Assembly (NCBI GenBank): GCA_023453665.1
Contig: JAEXTA010000191.1
Span: forward strand, 1-46,829
DNA: 46,829 nt
Reading direction: 5' to 3'
From: Bacteroidota bacterium
Lineage (GTDB): Bacteria > Bacteroidota > Ignavibacteria > Ignavibacteriales > Ignavibacteriaceae
Shown: positions 1-8,166 of the stretch, piece after piece
Layout of the letters: every line of letters begins with the position of its first letter
How positions within the stretch are numbered: the first letter of the stretch is position 1
Notes under the pieces: generated by a model
The model's input: only the letters and a program-made list of their open reading frames with translations
What the model was told of the DNA's origin: nothing
Databases searched by the model: none
Position numbers and translations under genes: made by a program

Positions 1-277
1 ATAGTATACAACCCGGGTCAGGATACTCTTCTATTATTTCAATTATAACTGGTTCAGGTGTGTAACAAATTGGTGTTAACTGTACTGGTGTCGGATCATG
101 ATAGACCGGTTCTGTTGGTTCAACAGGAGGTTGAACTATTGTAGTTGTGGGTTTAGTGCCGACTCTATCGAGTCTTCCCCCGTCACCATCTCTGGTGTTT
201 CCTTTGTCCCTGCGTTGGGCTTCAATTGTGATCGTGATTAAAAGAATGGAAGAAAGAATAATTGTAAAAGTTTTCAT
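1..277 (-). CDS. Secreted Pro/Thr-rich protein, N-terminal part (cut by window edge)
   Basis: The frame is open from an ATG at 277-275 to the left window edge, so 92 residues are visible and the C-terminus lies outside. A good Shine-Dalgarno (CGGGAGG) sits about 5 bases before the ATG. Residues 1-20 (MKTFTIILSSILLITITIEA) look like a signal peptide with cleavage near Ala-Gln, so the product is probably exported. Residues 22-45 are rich in Arg, Asp and Gly, and the rest is a Pro/Thr/Glu-rich, low-complexity stretch with one Cys in PICY and another in PGC. No family is recognised; it resembles the linker of a cell-surface protein. That the reading frame is coding rests on the RBS, signal peptide and lack of stops. 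Confidence 0.6.
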   Translation of the reverse strand, partial: MKTFTIILSSILLITITIEAQRRDKGNTRDGDGGRLDRVGTKPTTTIVQPPVEPTEPVYHDPTPVQLTPICYTPEPVIIEIIEEYPDPGCIL

Positions 278-346
278 TGAATACCTCCCGCAAAATTTGA
301 AAACTTTGATTCTATAATTATGCCAGAGATTTTTTCGGTATGATTC

Positions 347-379
347 AAAAAAAAGTGGCCAGGTTAGCTGACCACTTTT
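347..379 (-). terminator. Rho-independent terminator after the PLP enzyme gene
   Basis: Read on the minus strand, AAAAGTGGTCAG pairs with CTGGCCACTTTT (12 bp with one G-U pair, 5-base loop at 363-367). The stem continues into a run of eight T at 354-347. It lies 22 bases beyond the stop of the gene ending at 402 and points the same way. Confidence 0.88.
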
Positions 380-401
380 CTGCTAGCAATTATTAGAACT
401 G

Positions 402-1622
402 TTAAACGTGAACTTCCACTTCTTTAAGATGTGCTTCCTTGACTTTTTCAAGTGCCTGTTCAAGATCTTTTATAATATCATTAACATTTTCGATTCCGAC
501 TGACAGACGAACCAGTCCTTCAGTAATACCACCGGCAAATCTTGCTTCTTTTCCCATTGAGTAATGTGTCATACTCGCAGGATGTTGAATGAGGCTTTCA
601 ACACCGCCAAGACTAACAGCAAGCTGGCACAACTGAACAGAATTCATCATCACCTGACCGGCTTCAAATCCGCCTTCAAGTTCAAATGTTATCATTCCTC
701 CGGGACCTTTATGCTGTTTTTTTCCAAGTTCATATTGGGGATGACTTTTTAATCCCGGAAAACTTATTGTTTTAATCAACGGATGTTTTTCAAGCCACTC
801 AGCAATTATCTGTGCGCTTTCACAATGACGTTCCATTCTAAGAGCTAGAGTTTTTAATCCGCGGTGTACTAGGAATGAATTGAACGGATCAATTACTCCG
901 CCAATCTGATTAAGAGTTTTTCTGAATAGAGTATATGTTTCTTCATCTTTCACAACAACAATTCCGCCTACTACATCCGCATGTCCGTTTAAGAATTTTG
1001 TTAAACTGTGCATTACAACATCAGCCCCAAGTGCCAACGGATTTTGAAGTGCCGGGCTCATAAATGTATTATCGACTGCAACTTTTGCGTTATGTTTGTG
1101 AGCTACTTCAGAAATAGTTTTTATATCTGAAATACATAATGTTGGATTTCCTGGTGTTTCAAGATATACAACTTTTGTGTTTGGTTTAATCGCATCAATT
1201 ACATTTTGAACTTTGGAAGTATCAACGAAAGTTGTCTCAACTCCAAACTTTTTCATAATTGTATTGAGAAGAGTTGTGGTTGGACCATAAACAGCCGCTG
1301 AACAAACGACATGATCGCCAGCCTGGGTTAAGCTTGCAAATATTGTGTGAACTGCTGCCATTCCGCTTCCGCAGCCAAGAGCTTTGTGACCTCCTTCAAG
1401 TTCAGCAATAGCGTCTTCCATTGCCTGAACCGTTGGGTTTAACATCCTTGTATAGATGTAACCCTTTTCTTCACCTGCAAAAAGTGAAGCACCATGTTGA
1501 GCTGATTTAAATTTAAATGTTGAGGTTTGATATATTGGCGGTACTACACATCCGAATTCATATTCATCAATACCGGCGTGAACACATTTAGTCTGAAAAT
1601 CTTCATTATTGTGTTTTTTCAT
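402..1622 (-). CDS. Cys/Met-metabolism PLP-dependent enzyme (methionine gamma-lyase / cystathionine gamma-synthase type)
   Basis: This 406-residue protein has the usual length of the Cys/Met metabolism PLP family, which performs gamma-elimination or gamma-replacement on methionine, cystathionine or O-acyl-homoserine in the cytosol. Visible motifs are YTR at 57-59, the phosphate-binding GCGSGM at 83-88, the ring-stacking Tyr102 in VYGPT, Asp174 in VDNT, and the PLP Lys199 in SLTK. The C-terminal part (AVSLGGVESLIQHPASMTH, then ITEGLVRLSVG) closely follows methionine gamma-lyases. However, the Cys that methionine gamma-lyases usually carry two residues after this Tyr is Pro104 here, so cystathionine gamma-synthase/lyase or O-acetylhomoserine sulfhydrylase activity is equally possible. 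AAGGGAGATC precedes the ATG. A strong terminator follows, so it is probably expressed alone. Confidence 0.9.
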   Translation of the reverse strand: MKKHNNEDFQTKCVHAGIDEYEFGCVVPPIYQTSTFKFKSAQHGASLFAGEEKGYIYTRMLNPTVQAMEDAIAELEGGHKALGCGSGMAAVHTIFASLTQAGDHVVCSAAVYGPTTTLLNTIMKKFGVETTFVDTSKVQNVIDAIKPNTKVVYLETPGNPTLCISDIKTISEVAHKHNAKVAVDNTFMSPALQNPLALGADVVMHSLTKFLNGHADVVGGIVVVKDEETYTLFRKTLNQIGGVIDPFNSFLVHRGLKTLALRMERHCESAQIIAEWLEKHPLIKTISFPGLKSHPQYELGKKQHKGPGGMITFELEGGFEAGQVMMNSVQLCQLAVSLGGVESLIQHPASMTHYSMGKEARFAGGITEGLVRLSVGIENVNDIIKDLEQALEKVKEAHLKEVEVHV

Positions 1623-1690
1623 TTTGATCTCCCTTGATCCTATAAAATTATTTTATTCGCTATTACAAACATAGGCAATTTTATTGTGAG

Positions 1691-1743
1691 AGGGAATGGT
1701 TTCAAATCATTCTAACCAGAGGAAAGGTCAGTGACCGTTCCCT
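1691..1743. repeat. Imperfect palindrome with nested hairpins, possible small repeat element
   Basis: AGGGAATGGT at 1691-1700 pairs with ACCGTTCCCT at 1734-1743 (10 bp, one G-U pair). Inside are GGTT/AACC and GGTC-AGT-GACC hairpins, so the 53 bases could fold as a junction of short stems. It lies between two co-directional minus-strand genes and has no T-run. It may be a degenerate REP-like element or a transcript-processing structure. Only one copy is seen in this window. Confidence 0.35.
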
Positions 1744-1774
1744 ACAAGAAAAATATTTATAATTTACTATCGTA

Positions 1775-3292
1775 TTATTGATGGATTTTCTTGAATTCAT
1801 ATTTTGTAAATTCGATAAAATCATCAACGCTCAGTGTCAAAGATTTTACAACTCCATTTTCAATTTCAAACGGAATGATTTTTATGCCATACGTCGCATC
1901 GCTGTAAGTGCATAGGAATCTGTTTTCATTTATAAATTCAAGCTTACCTTTAAGTTTTGAATGATGTTCAAAATTCATTTCAAGATTATTTTCACTTTTT
2001 GTTATATCTATATAACCATAAACTTCGTTCTCATATCTTCCGGCAAGTTTCCCTAAATCAATTGAAGATGTCAGATTCATGCCAACAGAATCGCGCATAT
2101 CTTTAATCCACTTTGCCCTGTTAAGATTTCTGCGGTTAAATGATTCATAAAATGTTGAATCGTAATTCCTGTATGGAAGTCCAAGATAAGCATCAATTAT
2201 TTCCCACTTTAACGAAACGAAAAAAGGATTCTGATCAGTATTTGTTAAAACAACGACACCGAGTTTTTCTTCCGGAACAAGTGTAACTGATGTAACAAAA
2301 CCATTAACACCGCCAGTGTGCTGAACAAGTTCGCGTCCTTCATAATCCTGAAATTCCCAGCCAAGTCCATATAAAGTAAAATGCGTTTTATTATAAGGAT
2401 GACGGGATCTTCCTTCAATGGATTGTGGTTGTCTTGTTCTTTGAATTACAGAATATGGAATTATTTTTTCTCCATCTAATTTGCCGCTGTCTAATTGAGC
2501 GATGAGCCAGTGACTCATATCATTGATTGATGAACCGATAGCTCCGCAAGGTGCGAGATTATCAAAACTTTGAAACGGAATTACAGACATTTTACCATCT
2601 ACATATGAATGTGCTTTTGCAATATTTTCAGAATTATAAAATTCAGTTGAGAGGGCGACAGTTCGGTTCATTTTTAAAGGCGTGAAAATTTTTTCTTTAA
2701 GGTATTGATCCCAGGTTATACCGGTAATAGCATGAATAACTTTTCCTGCAATTGCATAACCGGCATTTGTGTATCCCCATTTTGTTCTGAAGCCATAATC
2801 CGGAGTGAGCTTCCCGAATTTTTCAACAACTTCATCACTTGTGAGATCAGAAGTCCAGTACATAAAATCACCCTGAAAAGTTTCCATTCCCATTCTGTGC
2901 GAGACAATATCAATGAGATTTAATTCCTTTGTTACCCATTCGTCCTTCATTTTAAAATCAGGAAGATATTTTATCACCTTGTCATCAAGTGAACAAAGTT
3001 TTTCATTTTCCATCAAAGCTAAAGCGGTTCCTGTAAATGCTTTTGTATTTGAACCGATAAGAAAGAGAGTGTTTTCATCAACCTTATCTTTGGTTCCGAG
3101 TTCTTTAACACCATAACTTTTCATTAATTCAATCTTGCCGTCTTTAATAACACAAACAGCAACACCGGGAAGATCATATTTATCAAGGGCACGCTGTACA
3201 TAGCCGTCAAGGCTATCAGTCACAAAAGCAGGTTGAGAATAAATTTGAAATGAGAGTATCAGAAAGAGTAAGAAGGCAAATATTCTTTTCAT
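1775..3292 (-). CDS. Exported serine hydrolase, beta-lactamase/PBP fold with C-terminal DUF3471-like domain
   Basis: The product has 505 residues. Residues 1-19 form a signal peptide ending FQIYSQ, so it acts in the periplasm or is secreted. The catalytic set of class C beta-lactamase-like hydrolases is complete: SNTK at 81-84 (Ser nucleophile and Lys), YTN at 174-176 (general-base Tyr), and HTG at 325-327 in place of KTG. The beta-lactamase domain spans about 25-375. A tail of about 100 residues after 400 looks like the DUF3471-type lipocalin-like domain often fused to these enzymes. The substrate cannot be told; the family includes peptidases, esterases and D-amino-acid amidases more often than true beta-lactamases. 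AAAGGAAAATAA precedes the ATG. A perfect 14-base palindrome lies 44 bases upstream. Confidence 0.9.
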   Translation of the reverse strand: MKRIFAFLLFLILSFQIYSQPAFVTDSLDGYVQRALDKYDLPGVAVCVIKDGKIELMKSYGVKELGTKDKVDENTLFLIGSNTKAFTGTALALMENEKLCSLDDKVIKYLPDFKMKDEWVTKELNLIDIVSHRMGMETFQGDFMYWTSDLTSDEVVEKFGKLTPDYGFRTKWGYTNAGYAIAGKVIHAITGITWDQYLKEKIFTPLKMNRTVALSTEFYNSENIAKAHSYVDGKMSVIPFQSFDNLAPCGAIGSSINDMSHWLIAQLDSGKLDGEKIIPYSVIQRTRQPQSIEGRSRHPYNKTHFTLYGLGWEFQDYEGRELVQHTGGVNGFVTSVTLVPEEKLGVVVLTNTDQNPFFVSLKWEIIDAYLGLPYRNYDSTFYESFNRRNLNRAKWIKDMRDSVGMNLTSSIDLGKLAGRYENEVYGYIDITKSENNLEMNFEHHSKLKGKLEFINENRFLCTYSDATYGIKIIPFEIENGVVKSLTLSVDDFIEFTKYEFKKIHQ

Positions 3293-3335
3293 TTATTTTC
3301 CTTTCAGAATTTTGTTTCAAAATTAAGAAAATTAT

Positions 3336-3349
3336 GATTATCGATAATC
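3336..3349. promoter_or_regulatory. Perfect 14-base palindrome, candidate operator
   Basis: GATTATCGATAATC is identical to its reverse complement. It sits in the intergenic space between the serine hydrolase (minus) and hicB (plus), 44 bases upstream of the hydrolase ATG, where a dimeric repressor or activator could bind. AT-rich DNA yields such palindromes by chance sometimes, so the assignment is tentative. Confidence 0.3.
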
Positions 3350-3428
3350 TAATAATTTGATGAACGGATGGAAGGAAAAATATTATTTAGCTCAATAAAT
3401 GAGTAACTAAAATTATCCTAAAAAGATA

Positions 3429-3461
3429 AAGTATATAGTTTATTTCAACAGAACTATACTT
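3429..3461. promoter_or_regulatory. Imperfect inverted repeat upstream of hicBA
   Basis: AAGTATATAGTT at 3429-3440 mirrors AACTATACTT at 3452-3461, apart from a two-base insertion in the left arm, with an 11-base spacer. It ends 82 bases before the hicB ATG and may be an operator. HicB here has no DNA-binding extension, so any regulator would have to be another protein. Confidence 0.25.
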
Positions 3462-3543
3462 CAGGCTGGAACAGTTAAATTACAGGTATGGTATTTTTTT
3501 TATTATTCTTTCATTACCTTTAAATACAAAATCAGAGGCTTCT

Positions 3544-3768
3544 ATGTCTAAAAGATTAAATATAATTATCGAAAAAGATGAGTTTGGTTATTACGCTTAC
3601 TGTCCTGATCTTGAAGGATGTCAAACTCAGGGTGATACATTGGATGAAGTTAGTGAGAATATAAAAGAAGCGATTGAACTTTATCTTGAAACATTGACAG
3701 AACAAGAGAAAATAAAATTAACCGCAAGAGAAATTTTAACTACAAGTTACGAGGTTTCGATTGCCTAA
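3544..3768 (+). CDS. hicB: HicB-family antitoxin, short form
   Basis: This 74-residue protein matches the HicB antitoxin core. A beta strand start (RLNIIIEKDEFGYYAYCPDL) is followed by the family hallmark EGCQTQGDT and then a helix with EAIELYLE. HicB binds and neutralises the HicA mRNA interferase in type II toxin-antitoxin systems. Residues 56-74 are too short for the ribbon-helix-helix or HTH domain that longer HicB proteins use to repress their own promoter. The start is an ATG with AGAGG about 6 bases upstream. The stop overlaps the TTG start of the next gene by 8 bases, which fits translational coupling in the hicBA gene order (antitoxin first). Confidence 0.85.
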   Translation: MSKRLNIIIEKDEFGYYAYCPDLEGCQTQGDTLDEVSENIKEAIELYLETLTEQEKIKLTAREILTTSYEVSIA

Positions 3769-3916
3769 AGACCCTCGCTTGAAAGCTGTCGAAGCTGAAA
3801 AAATTCTATTTGAAAATGGATTTATACTCGTACGTACAAGGGGGGTAATCCCATTTCATAAAGGAAAGGTACTACACCCTAAAATTGTTAAACAGGTTCT
3901 TAAAGCGATTGAATAA
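3761..3916 (+). CDS. hicA: HicA-family toxin remnant with in-frame internal deletion of the catalytic His segment
   Basis: This short frame of 51 residues starts at TTG 3761, overlapping the hicB stop. Residues 1-28 (LPKDPRLKAVEAEKILFENG, then FILVRTRG) match the N-terminal helix and first strand of HicA. Residues 29-51 (VIPFHKGKVLHPKIVKQVLK, then AIE) match the last strand and C-terminal helix. Between Gly28 and Val29 (bases 3844/3845) the family normally has about a dozen residues starting Ser-His-x-x-Tyr, whose His is the RNase catalytic residue. That piece is missing while the frame is kept, so the protein should be unable to cleave RNA. It could be a decayed toxin or could still bind HicB. 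It has no SD of its own. Confidence 0.72.
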   Translation: MPKDPRLKAVEAEKILFENGFILVRTRGVIPFHKGKVLHPKIVKQVLKAIE

Positions 3917-3989
3917 TTTCTGTCCTATTTCCTACCAAATTTCCTTATATTTCTCACTCAAAATCTGAAATACATTATTCGGTAATATT

Positions 3990-6020
3990 TTGACCAGACA
4001 AAAAATTCTTGTTACTTCCGCGCTTCCTTACGCAAACGGACCTATTCATCTCGGACATTTAAGCGGCGCATACCTGCCTGCGGATATTTATGTACGTTAT
4101 AAAAGATTAAATGGTGATGATATTATTTACATCTGTGGTTCTGATGAACATGGTGTTCCTATAACTATAAGTGCTGATAAAGAAAAAGTGTCACCCAACG
4201 TAATTATTGATAGGTATCACTTACAAAATAAAAAAGCATTTGAACGTTTCGGGATGAGTTTTGATAATTACTCAAGGACAAGTCTCCCGGTTCATCACGA
4301 AACCGCAAAAGAATTTTTCCTTGAATTTTTTAATCGCGGGCTGTTGATCGAAAAAAAATCAAACCAGTTCTACGATGAAAAAGCAAAAATGTTTTTGCCC
4401 GACAGGTACGTTGAAGGAACATGTCCGAAATGTGGTAACGAAGAAGCAAGAAGTGATGAATGTGAAAATTGCGGTTCATTATATGATCCATCAGAATTAA
4501 AAAATCCCAAAAGCAAAATATCAGGCGGTAGACCGACTTTAAAAGAAACATCACATTATTATTTCCCGCTTGGCAAATATCAGCCGGCACTTGAAAAGTA
4601 TATTGACGAAATGAACACACAGTTCGGCTGGAAAGAAAATGTACTTCAATACTGCAGAGGCTGGTTTAAGGATGGATTAAAGGACAGAGCAATTACAAGA
4701 GATCTGGATTGGGGAATAAAAGTGCCAGTTGACAGCGCTGCAGGTAAAGTTATTTATGTCTGGTTTGAAGCAGTACTTGGATATATCTCTTCAACGAAAG
4801 AATTGTCTCAGCAAAAAAATAATCCTGAATTCTGGAAAAAGTACTGGCAGGATACTGAAACAAAATATATAGCGTTCATTGGTAAAGATAATGTTGTGTT
4901 TCATACGATAATTTTCCCGGCAATACTTATGGCATGGAATGAAGCTGGCAAAGAGCAATATTGTTTTCCGCAGAATGTCCCGGCAAATGAGTTTTTAAAT
5001 TTTGAAGGAAAGAAATTTTCTAAAAGCAGGGGTTGGGGAATTGATGTTGATGAATTCCTGGATATTTTTCCTGCCGATCCGCTTCGTTATACACTTGCTG
5101 CAAATCTACCTGAAACACGTGATACGGATTTTTACTGGAAAGAATTTCAGCTAAGAAATAATTCTGAACTTGCCGATATACTTGGTAACTTTATAAATAG
5201 AACTTTCACATTTGTGTTTAAACATTTTGATGGAAAAGTTCCTTCTGCGGTAAAGCTGGAAAAAATTGACGAAGAAATGCTCAGTGAAATTTCCGGATAC
5301 CCGAAACGTATTTCAGAATACTTTGAGAAGTATAAAATTCGCGATGGCGTAAACGAAATAATGAATCTTGCCCGTGACGGCAATAAATATTTTAATGATT
5401 CAGAACCATGGAAAACAATAAAATCAGATAAAGAAAAATGTGGAACAACTTTAAATATTTGTCTGCAATCTATTTACACTCTTGCAGAATTATTTTCACC
5501 TGTTATTCCGTTTACTACTGAAAAGTTATTTAAAATGCTGAATGCAAAATCCTTTGACTGGAATGAATCAGGTAAACCGCAATTGAAATCAGGACATCAA
5601 CTAAATCCTGCGGAAATTCTTTTCCCTAAAATTGAAGATGAAAAAATAGAAACACAGATGAATAATCTATCAGGAAATAATCAGAAGCAGGATGAATTAA
5701 TTTCTTATGATGACTTTATGAAAATTCATCTGAAGGTTGCAGAAGTCATCGAAGCAGAGAAACTTGCTAAAAGTGAAAAGTTAATAAAGCTTAAAGTCCG
5801 CCTTGATAATGAAGAAAGACAGGTTGTTGCCGGTATTGCAAAAAGTTATAAACCGGAAGATTTGTTAGGTAAAAAAGTTGTATTGGTTGCAAATCTTAAG
5901 CCTGCAAAGCTTATGGGAACTGAATCGCATGGTATGATTCTGGCAGCCGAAACTGCAAATGGTTCACTTGAAATTTTGAATATAAGCAGCGAAGTAAACA
6001 ATGGAACCAGGGTTAAGTAA
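3990..6020 (+). CDS. metG: Methionyl-tRNA synthetase with C-terminal tRNA-binding domain
   Basis: This cytosolic class I aminoacyl-tRNA synthetase charges tRNA-Met and has 676 residues, the length of the homodimeric bacterial form. The HIGH motif appears as HLGH near residue 20. The zinc-knuckle insertion shows CPKCG and CENCG near 145-165. The KMSKS loop is KFSKS near residue 344, a common variant. The anticodon-binding helical domain follows, and from about 570 to the end comes a Trbp111/EMAPII-like OB-fold (YDDFMKIHLKVAEVIEAEKL start, later ESHGMILAA). The start must be TTG at 3990, because the conserved beginning TRQKILVTSALPYANG follows it at once and no ATG is near; its SD is weak. The stop lies 25 bases before the next gene's ATG. 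Confidence 0.97.
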   Translation: MTRQKILVTSALPYANGPIHLGHLSGAYLPADIYVRYKRLNGDDIIYICGSDEHGVPITISADKEKVSPNVIIDRYHLQNKKAFERFGMSFDNYSRTSLPVHHETAKEFFLEFFNRGLLIEKKSNQFYDEKAKMFLPDRYVEGTCPKCGNEEARSDECENCGSLYDPSELKNPKSKISGGRPTLKETSHYYFPLGKYQPALEKYIDEMNTQFGWKENVLQYCRGWFKDGLKDRAITRDLDWGIKVPVDSAAGKVIYVWFEAVLGYISSTKELSQQKNNPEFWKKYWQDTETKYIAFIGKDNVVFHTIIFPAILMAWNEAGKEQYCFPQNVPANEFLNFEGKKFSKSRGWGIDVDEFLDIFPADPLRYTLAANLPETRDTDFYWKEFQLRNNSELADILGNFINRTFTFVFKHFDGKVPSAVKLEKIDEEMLSEISGYPKRISEYFEKYKIRDGVNEIMNLARDGNKYFNDSEPWKTIKSDKEKCGTTLNICLQSIYTLAELFSPVIPFTTEKLFKMLNAKSFDWNESGKPQLKSGHQLNPAEILFPKIEDEKIETQMNNLSGNNQKQDELISYDDFMKIHLKVAEVIEAEKLAKSEKLIKLKVRLDNEERQVVAGIAKSYKPEDLLGKKVVLVANLKPAKLMGTESHGMILAAETANGSLEILNISSEVNNGTRVK

Positions 6021-6045
6021 CAGAAATAATTTTAAGGGAAACAAA

Positions 6046-8049
6046 ATGAAAAAAATTCTTTTTGTGGTGTTGGTTTATGGTCTGACAATTTTTGCACAAA
6101 GTCCGGTTAATAAAATATCGGAAATGCTTCAACAAAAAGTTAACTCAGCCGGTAATGATGAAAAAGTTCTTGTATGGATTTTCTTTAATGATAAAGGAAC
6201 AGACATTAATACTTTTTACGCAAACCCTGAAAGTGTGGTAAGTGATAAATCATTAAAGCGAAGAGAAAAAGTTTATCCAATAAATCAATTAATTAATTAC
6301 CAGGATTTGCCGGTTAACACAAATTATGTAGATGCAGTAGTATCTCTTGGATTTGAAGTTAAACAAAAATCAAAATGGTTGAACGGAATTAGCGGATACA
6401 TCACCAGGTCTCAGTTAAACTCTGTTGTTAATCTTCCTTATGTAAATAACCTTGATATAGTTTATGCGTTAATAAAAAATTATGAACCTGTTTCAGAGAA
6501 CAAAACAGAACCCGTGTTGTTAAAAGAACAACCTGAAGGAGTTCATTCTTACAATTATGGAAACTCATTCAATCAAATGAACCAGATAAATGTTCCTGCA
6601 TTACATGATTCGGGATATACAGGACAAGGTGTTACTATATGTGTTCTGGATGCAGGCTTTAACAGGCTCTCGCACATTGCTTTTACAAGTATGAATATTA
6701 TAGCAGCCTGGGATTTTGTTAATGGTGATCCTGATGTCGGTGACGGCACTGATATGGGCACCGGGACACATGGAACTCAGACATTATCAACTATTGGTGG
6801 ATTTAGTCCAGGTAATCTTATTGGACCTGCTTTTAACGCTGATTATATTCTCGCAAAAACCGAAAACACCGACAGTGAAACACCTATTGAGGAAGATAAC
6901 TGGATAGCAGCAGTTGAATGGGCTGATAGTATTGGTGTTGATGTCACATCAACTTCACTCGGTTATATTGGTTTTGATACTCCTTATCCAAGTTATACGT
7001 GGCAAAGTATGAATGGAAATACATGCCGTATCACAATAGCTGCAGATCTTGCAGTTGCAAGAGGAATTGTGGTTGTTAACTCTGCCGGAAATGAAGGCAG
7101 TAACAGTTCACACAATACATTGGGTGCGCCTGCAGATGGCGACAGTGTAATTGCAGTTGGTTCTGTAACGAGCAGCGGAACCAGGTCATCATTCAGCAGC
7201 GTAGGACCAACAGTTGATGGAAGAATAAAACCGGATATTATGGCAATGGGTTCATCAGTAAGAGTAGCAAGCCCATACAATAATAATAATTTTACCAGTG
7301 CCGACGGAACATCATTTAGCTGCCCTCTGGCTGCAGGTGTTGCAGCATTAGTTCTGTGTGTTAATCCTAATCTTACACCAATGCAGGTAAGAGATGCAAT
7401 GAGAAATACTGCATCACGTTATAACAATCCTGATAATCAATATGGCTGGGGTATTTTAAATGCTGTATTAGCAACACAAGTTTTTCCATTACCCGTTGAA
7501 CTAACATCATTTAACGGATCATTTTCCGGAAATAAAATTAATCTTAGCTGGATCACATCATCTGAAAAAAATAATTACGGATTTGAAGTTCAAAGAGAGA
7601 ATGAAAATCAATCTTACCAGACAATTGCATTCATAGAAGGTAAAGGAACAACAACAAATAATAATTTCTATTCATATTCAGATGAAAGTTTTGCTTCAGG
7701 AAAAAATTATTACAGGCTTAAACAATTAGATTATGACGGTACTTTTGAGTACTCAAATGAAATAATGGTTGAAGCATCAACCTTTGACGGTTTCTATCTT
7801 TCAAAAAATTATCCAAATCCTTTCAATCCTTCAACAAAAATTGACTTTGTTATACCTTCAAAATCAAATGTTACTATAAAATTATTTGATTTACTGGGAA
7901 GGGAAATTAAAGAACTTGTTAATGAAGTATTGGAAAAAGGAAATCATACATTAAATGTAGATATGCAGGATTCTCCCAGCGGAATTTATTTACTTAAACT
8001 TGCAGCAGGTGAATTTTCAAAAACAATTAAAATTACACTAATAAAATAA
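6046..8049 (+). CDS. Secreted subtilisin-like serine protease (S8) with type IX secretion sorting domain
   Basis: The ATG at 6046 is preferred over one at 6001 because AAGGGAAAC lies just before it and it opens straight into a signal peptide (MKKILFVVLVYGLTIFAQ). The 667-residue product has a prodomain-like region (20-185), then an S8 peptidase domain. The catalytic triad is Asp202 in VLDAG, His242 in GTHGT and Ser423 in GTSFSCP, with the oxyanion Asn345 in NSAGN. A beta-sandwich linker follows, and the last 80 or so residues are a T9SS type A sorting domain beginning YPNPFNPSTKI and ending GEFSKTIKITLIK. It should cross the outer membrane by type IX secretion and stay surface-bound or be released. 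Peptide specificity is unknown. Confidence 0.93.
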   Translation: MKKILFVVLVYGLTIFAQSPVNKISEMLQQKVNSAGNDEKVLVWIFFNDKGTDINTFYANPESVVSDKSLKRREKVYPINQLINYQDLPVNTNYVDAVVSLGFEVKQKSKWLNGISGYITRSQLNSVVNLPYVNNLDIVYALIKNYEPVSENKTEPVLLKEQPEGVHSYNYGNSFNQMNQINVPALHDSGYTGQGVTICVLDAGFNRLSHIAFTSMNIIAAWDFVNGDPDVGDGTDMGTGTHGTQTLSTIGGFSPGNLIGPAFNADYILAKTENTDSETPIEEDNWIAAVEWADSIGVDVTSTSLGYIGFDTPYPSYTWQSMNGNTCRITIAADLAVARGIVVVNSAGNEGSNSSHNTLGAPADGDSVIAVGSVTSSGTRSSFSSVGPTVDGRIKPDIMAMGSSVRVASPYNNNNFTSADGTSFSCPLAAGVAALVLCVNPNLTPMQVRDAMRNTASRYNNPDNQYGWGILNAVLATQVFPLPVELTSFNGSFSGNKINLSWITSSEKNNYGFEVQRENENQSYQTIAFIEGKGTTTNNNFYSYSDESFASGKNYYRLKQLDYDGTFEYSNEIMVEASTFDGFYLSKNYPNPFNPSTKIDFVIPSKSNVTIKLFDLLGREIKELVNEVLEKGNHTLNVDMQDSPSGIYLLKLAAGEFSKTIKITLIK

Positions 8050-8054
8050 AAACC

Positions 8055-8109
8055 GGGTAATCAGGAAAGAGGGCGTTTGAGGGCTTATTTCCTTGATTTT
8101 ATATTACCC
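8055..8109 (+). terminator. Long imperfect hairpin after the S8 protease, possible terminator
   Basis: GGGTA at 8055-8059 pairs with TACCC at 8105-8109. Inside, ATCAGGAAA at 8060-8068 pairs with TTTCC-T-TGAT at 8088-8097 with one bulged T. It follows the S8 stop by 5 bases. There is no T-run directly after it, so it may be a weak terminator or a stabilising 3-prime structure. Confidence 0.4.
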
Positions 8110-8166
8110 TATTGCTAAAATTGGCAGCCAAATTTGTACTAACTTTATTAAAAGGAGACTAATTAG

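Noticed and set aside
1775..3292. Beta-lactamase conferring antibiotic resistance
   Set aside because: The fold and motifs fit, but HTG instead of KTG and the fused C-terminal domain are typical of general serine hydrolases; resistance cannot be claimed.
6001..6045. Start of the S8 protease at the ATG inside the metG end
   Set aside because: It would bury the signal peptide 15 residues in; ATG 6046 has the SD and the signal.
8121..8149. TTGGCA-17-TTTATT as a promoter for the parvulin lipoprotein
   Set aside because: Transcription would begin almost inside the SD, leaving about 12 bases of leader; more likely a chance match in AT-rich DNA.
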